A stretch of DNA of 6,355 bases from the NCBI GenBank assembly GCA_031262845.1, contig JAISGZ010000089.1, positions 1 through 6,355 on the forward strand, in the 5' to 3' direction. Shown here in pieces: positions 5,409 through 6,355 of the stretch (positions are counted from its first letter, which is position 1; every line of letters begins with the position of its first letter). The notes beneath the pieces are model-generated. The model was not told where the DNA came from. It saw only the letters and a list, made by a program, of their open reading frames with translations, and searched no databases. The stretch is from Propionibacteriaceae bacterium. Its GTDB lineage: Bacteria > Actinomycetota > Actinomycetes > Propionibacteriales > Propionibacteriaceae. The translations under genes and the position numbers were made by a program.

Positions 5409-5412
5409 TTTC

Positions 5413-6321
5413 TTGATCACCGTAGACTCACTGTGCAAACGTTTCGGCGATGTCCGGGCGATTGACAATGTCTCCTTTGCTATCGAAGACAGCGAATTGT
5501 TCGCTTTACTCGGCGCCAACGGAGCCGGTAAGTCGACCACAATTTCTTGTATGACGACGACGCTGCAACCGGATTCCGGCAGTGTCACGATCAACAACCG
5601 GGTGATCGGCCGAGACAATGAAGCCATCCGGCGTGACATCGGCATCGTCTTCCAAACCTCACTGCTCGACACGGCCTTGACGGTGCGGGAGAACCTGGCT
5701 TTCAAAGCCAAGCTGTACCGGGTGGACCCGGCCCGGATCGACGAGGTCTGTGATCTGGTGGCGCTCAACGAATTCGCCAACCGCCGCTACGGCAAATTGT
5801 CGGGTGGTCAGAAGCGTCGGGTCGATATCGCCCGGGCTCTCCTCCACCGCCCCAGTGTCATGTTCCTCGATGAGCCGACCTCCGGTCTCGACCCCCAAAG
5901 CCGCTCCCAAGTCTGGGACGCCATCAACCGGTTGCGTGAAGAAAACCAAGTCACGGTGATCTTGACGACCCATTACATGGAAGAAACCGAAGAAGCCGAC
6001 CACGTCGTCGTGGTCGATCACGGCAAGATCGTGACCGAGGGCACACCAGCCGATTTGCGGACGCAGTTCTCGGCTCCCCGCTTGCGGCTGATGCCGCTGA
6101 CGTGGGAAGACGGCCAAGACATCGAAGTTCTCTTGGAGCGGACTCGGCCCGGTCAGTGGTGGCGTGAACCGGGGAGTTTGCGGATCGACGTGACGGATCC
6201 TCAAGACGCCATCCGGGTACTCGATATTTATCGCCCCCTGATCCGGGATTTCGAATTTGTTCACGGTTCGATGGACGACGTCTTCATGAACCTGCTGGCT
6301 GCCCGAGAGGAGAACCGCTGA
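5413..6321 (+). CDS. ABC transporter ATP-binding protein, DrrA-like exporter family
   Basis: 302 residues, the usual length for the DrrA (daunorubicin-resistance type) family. Motifs: Walker A GANGAGKST (34-42), Q-loop Q81 in VFQTSLLD, signature LSGGQ (129-133), Walker B VMFLDEP (149-155) with catalytic E154, D-loop SGLD (157-160), switch H187 in TTHYME. A C-terminal extension of about 85 residues ends in GSMDDVFMNL, the pattern that closes DrrA-type ATPases. It should hydrolyse ATP on the cytoplasmic face to drive an ABC-2 permease dimer. The start is TTG (MITVDSLCKRFGD), set by AAGGAG at 5403. The stop TGA shares its A with the ATG of the next gene, so the two are translationally coupled. 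Such pairs export drugs, lipids or polymers; the cargo cannot be told from sequence. All catalytic residues are present. Confidence 0.93.
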   Translation: MITVDSLCKRFGDVRAIDNVSFAIEDSELFALLGANGAGKSTTISCMTTTLQPDSGSVTINNRVIGRDNEAIRRDIGIVFQTSLLDTALTVRENLAFKAKLYRVDPARIDEVCDLVALNEFANRRYGKLSGGQKRRVDIARALLHRPSVMFLDEPTSGLDPQSRSQVWDAINRLREENQVTVILTTHYMEETEEADHVVVVDHGKIVTEGTPADLRTQFSAPRLRLMPLTWEDGQDIEVLLERTRPGQWWREPGSLRIDVTDPQDAIRVLDIYRPLIRDFEFVHGSMDDVFMNLLAAREENR

Positions 6322-6355
6322 TGCGCAACGCGCTGCTCCTCGGCCGCCGTAATTT
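6321..6355 (+). CDS. Probable ABC-2 type permease, first codons only (cut by window end)
   Basis: ATG at 6321 overlaps the ATPase stop by one base (TGATG) and is preceded by GAGAGGAG (6305-6312) at eight bases, so a gene clearly starts here. Only 11 full codons are visible: MRNALLLGRRN. A short basic N-terminal stretch of this kind is common in ABC-2 permeases paired with DrrA-like ATPases. The permease call is inferred from the coupling and the partner, not from its own domain. Confidence 0.7.
   Translation, partial: MRNALLLGRRN

Larger units (their letters stand above)
5029..5412. other. Gene-free divergent spacer between proS and the ABC operon
   Basis: I find no convincing gene in these 384 bases; the small open frames lack ribosome sites and family features. 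The spacer must hold the promoters of two divergent units. It contains a nested inverted repeat near proS (5060-5103), three imperfect copies of a CCCGTGACCG-type repeat (5105-5170), and a large inverted repeat (5197-5261). A weak plus-strand promoter candidate is TTGAAC (5283-5288), 17 bases, TAGAAA (5306-5311), matching four of six consensus bases in each box. A TTGACG at 5272-5277 has no matching -10. Confidence 0.6.

Noticed and set aside
5213..5465. Small open frames on both strands in the divergent spacer
   Set aside because: No ribosome sites or family features; the plus-strand one overlaps the start of the ABC ATPase in another frame.

Overview
The window reads as chromosomal DNA from a GC-rich Gram-positive actinobacterium (Actinomycetota). 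The grounds are the C/G-rich third codon positions, the use of GTG and TTG starts, a short actinobacterial-type NusA without the extra C-terminal repeats of the E. coli protein, a DUF4439-like membrane-anchored protein, and the set rimP, nusA, ylxR, DUF4439 and proS, which is a familiar actinobacterial neighbourhood. The genus cannot be named from the sequence alone.

Left part (1-1766, plus strand): the 3' end of rimP (30S maturation) overlaps nusA (transcription elongation/termination factor) by 11 bases. Then come about 145 bases of degenerate 18-bp tandem repeats and ylxR (small RNA-binding protein). This is the start of the classic rimP-nusA-ylxR-infB operon, but infB (translation initiation factor IF-2) does not follow.

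Middle part (1767-3228): a 251-base spacer holds three inverted repeats, one of them a 47-base two-armed hairpin. It is followed by a gene for a membrane-anchored, Pro/Ser/Thr-linker protein whose C-terminal domain resembles the ferritin-like DUF4439 family. That gene converges on proS across a 128-base spacer carrying a 17-bp direct repeat. In many actinobacteria the DUF4439 gene and proS lie on the other side of rimP, so the neighbourhood looks permuted.

Right part (3229-6355): proS (bacterial-type prolyl-tRNA synthetase with an editing domain) is on the minus strand and looks intact. A gene-free spacer of 384 bases follows, rich in direct and inverted repeats. A divergent plus-strand operon then begins: a DrrA-like ABC ATPase with a TTG start, coupled by a one-base overlap to the first codons of a probable ABC-2 permease cut by the window edge.

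Most genes are housekeeping (ribosome maturation, transcription, tRNA charging). I see no phage, transposon, CRISPR, defence or biosynthetic system. The items most worth a second look are the broken operon order, the minisatellite between nusA and ylxR that appears to run into the nusA tail, the structured spacers, and the loss of likely metal ligands in the DUF4439-like protein.
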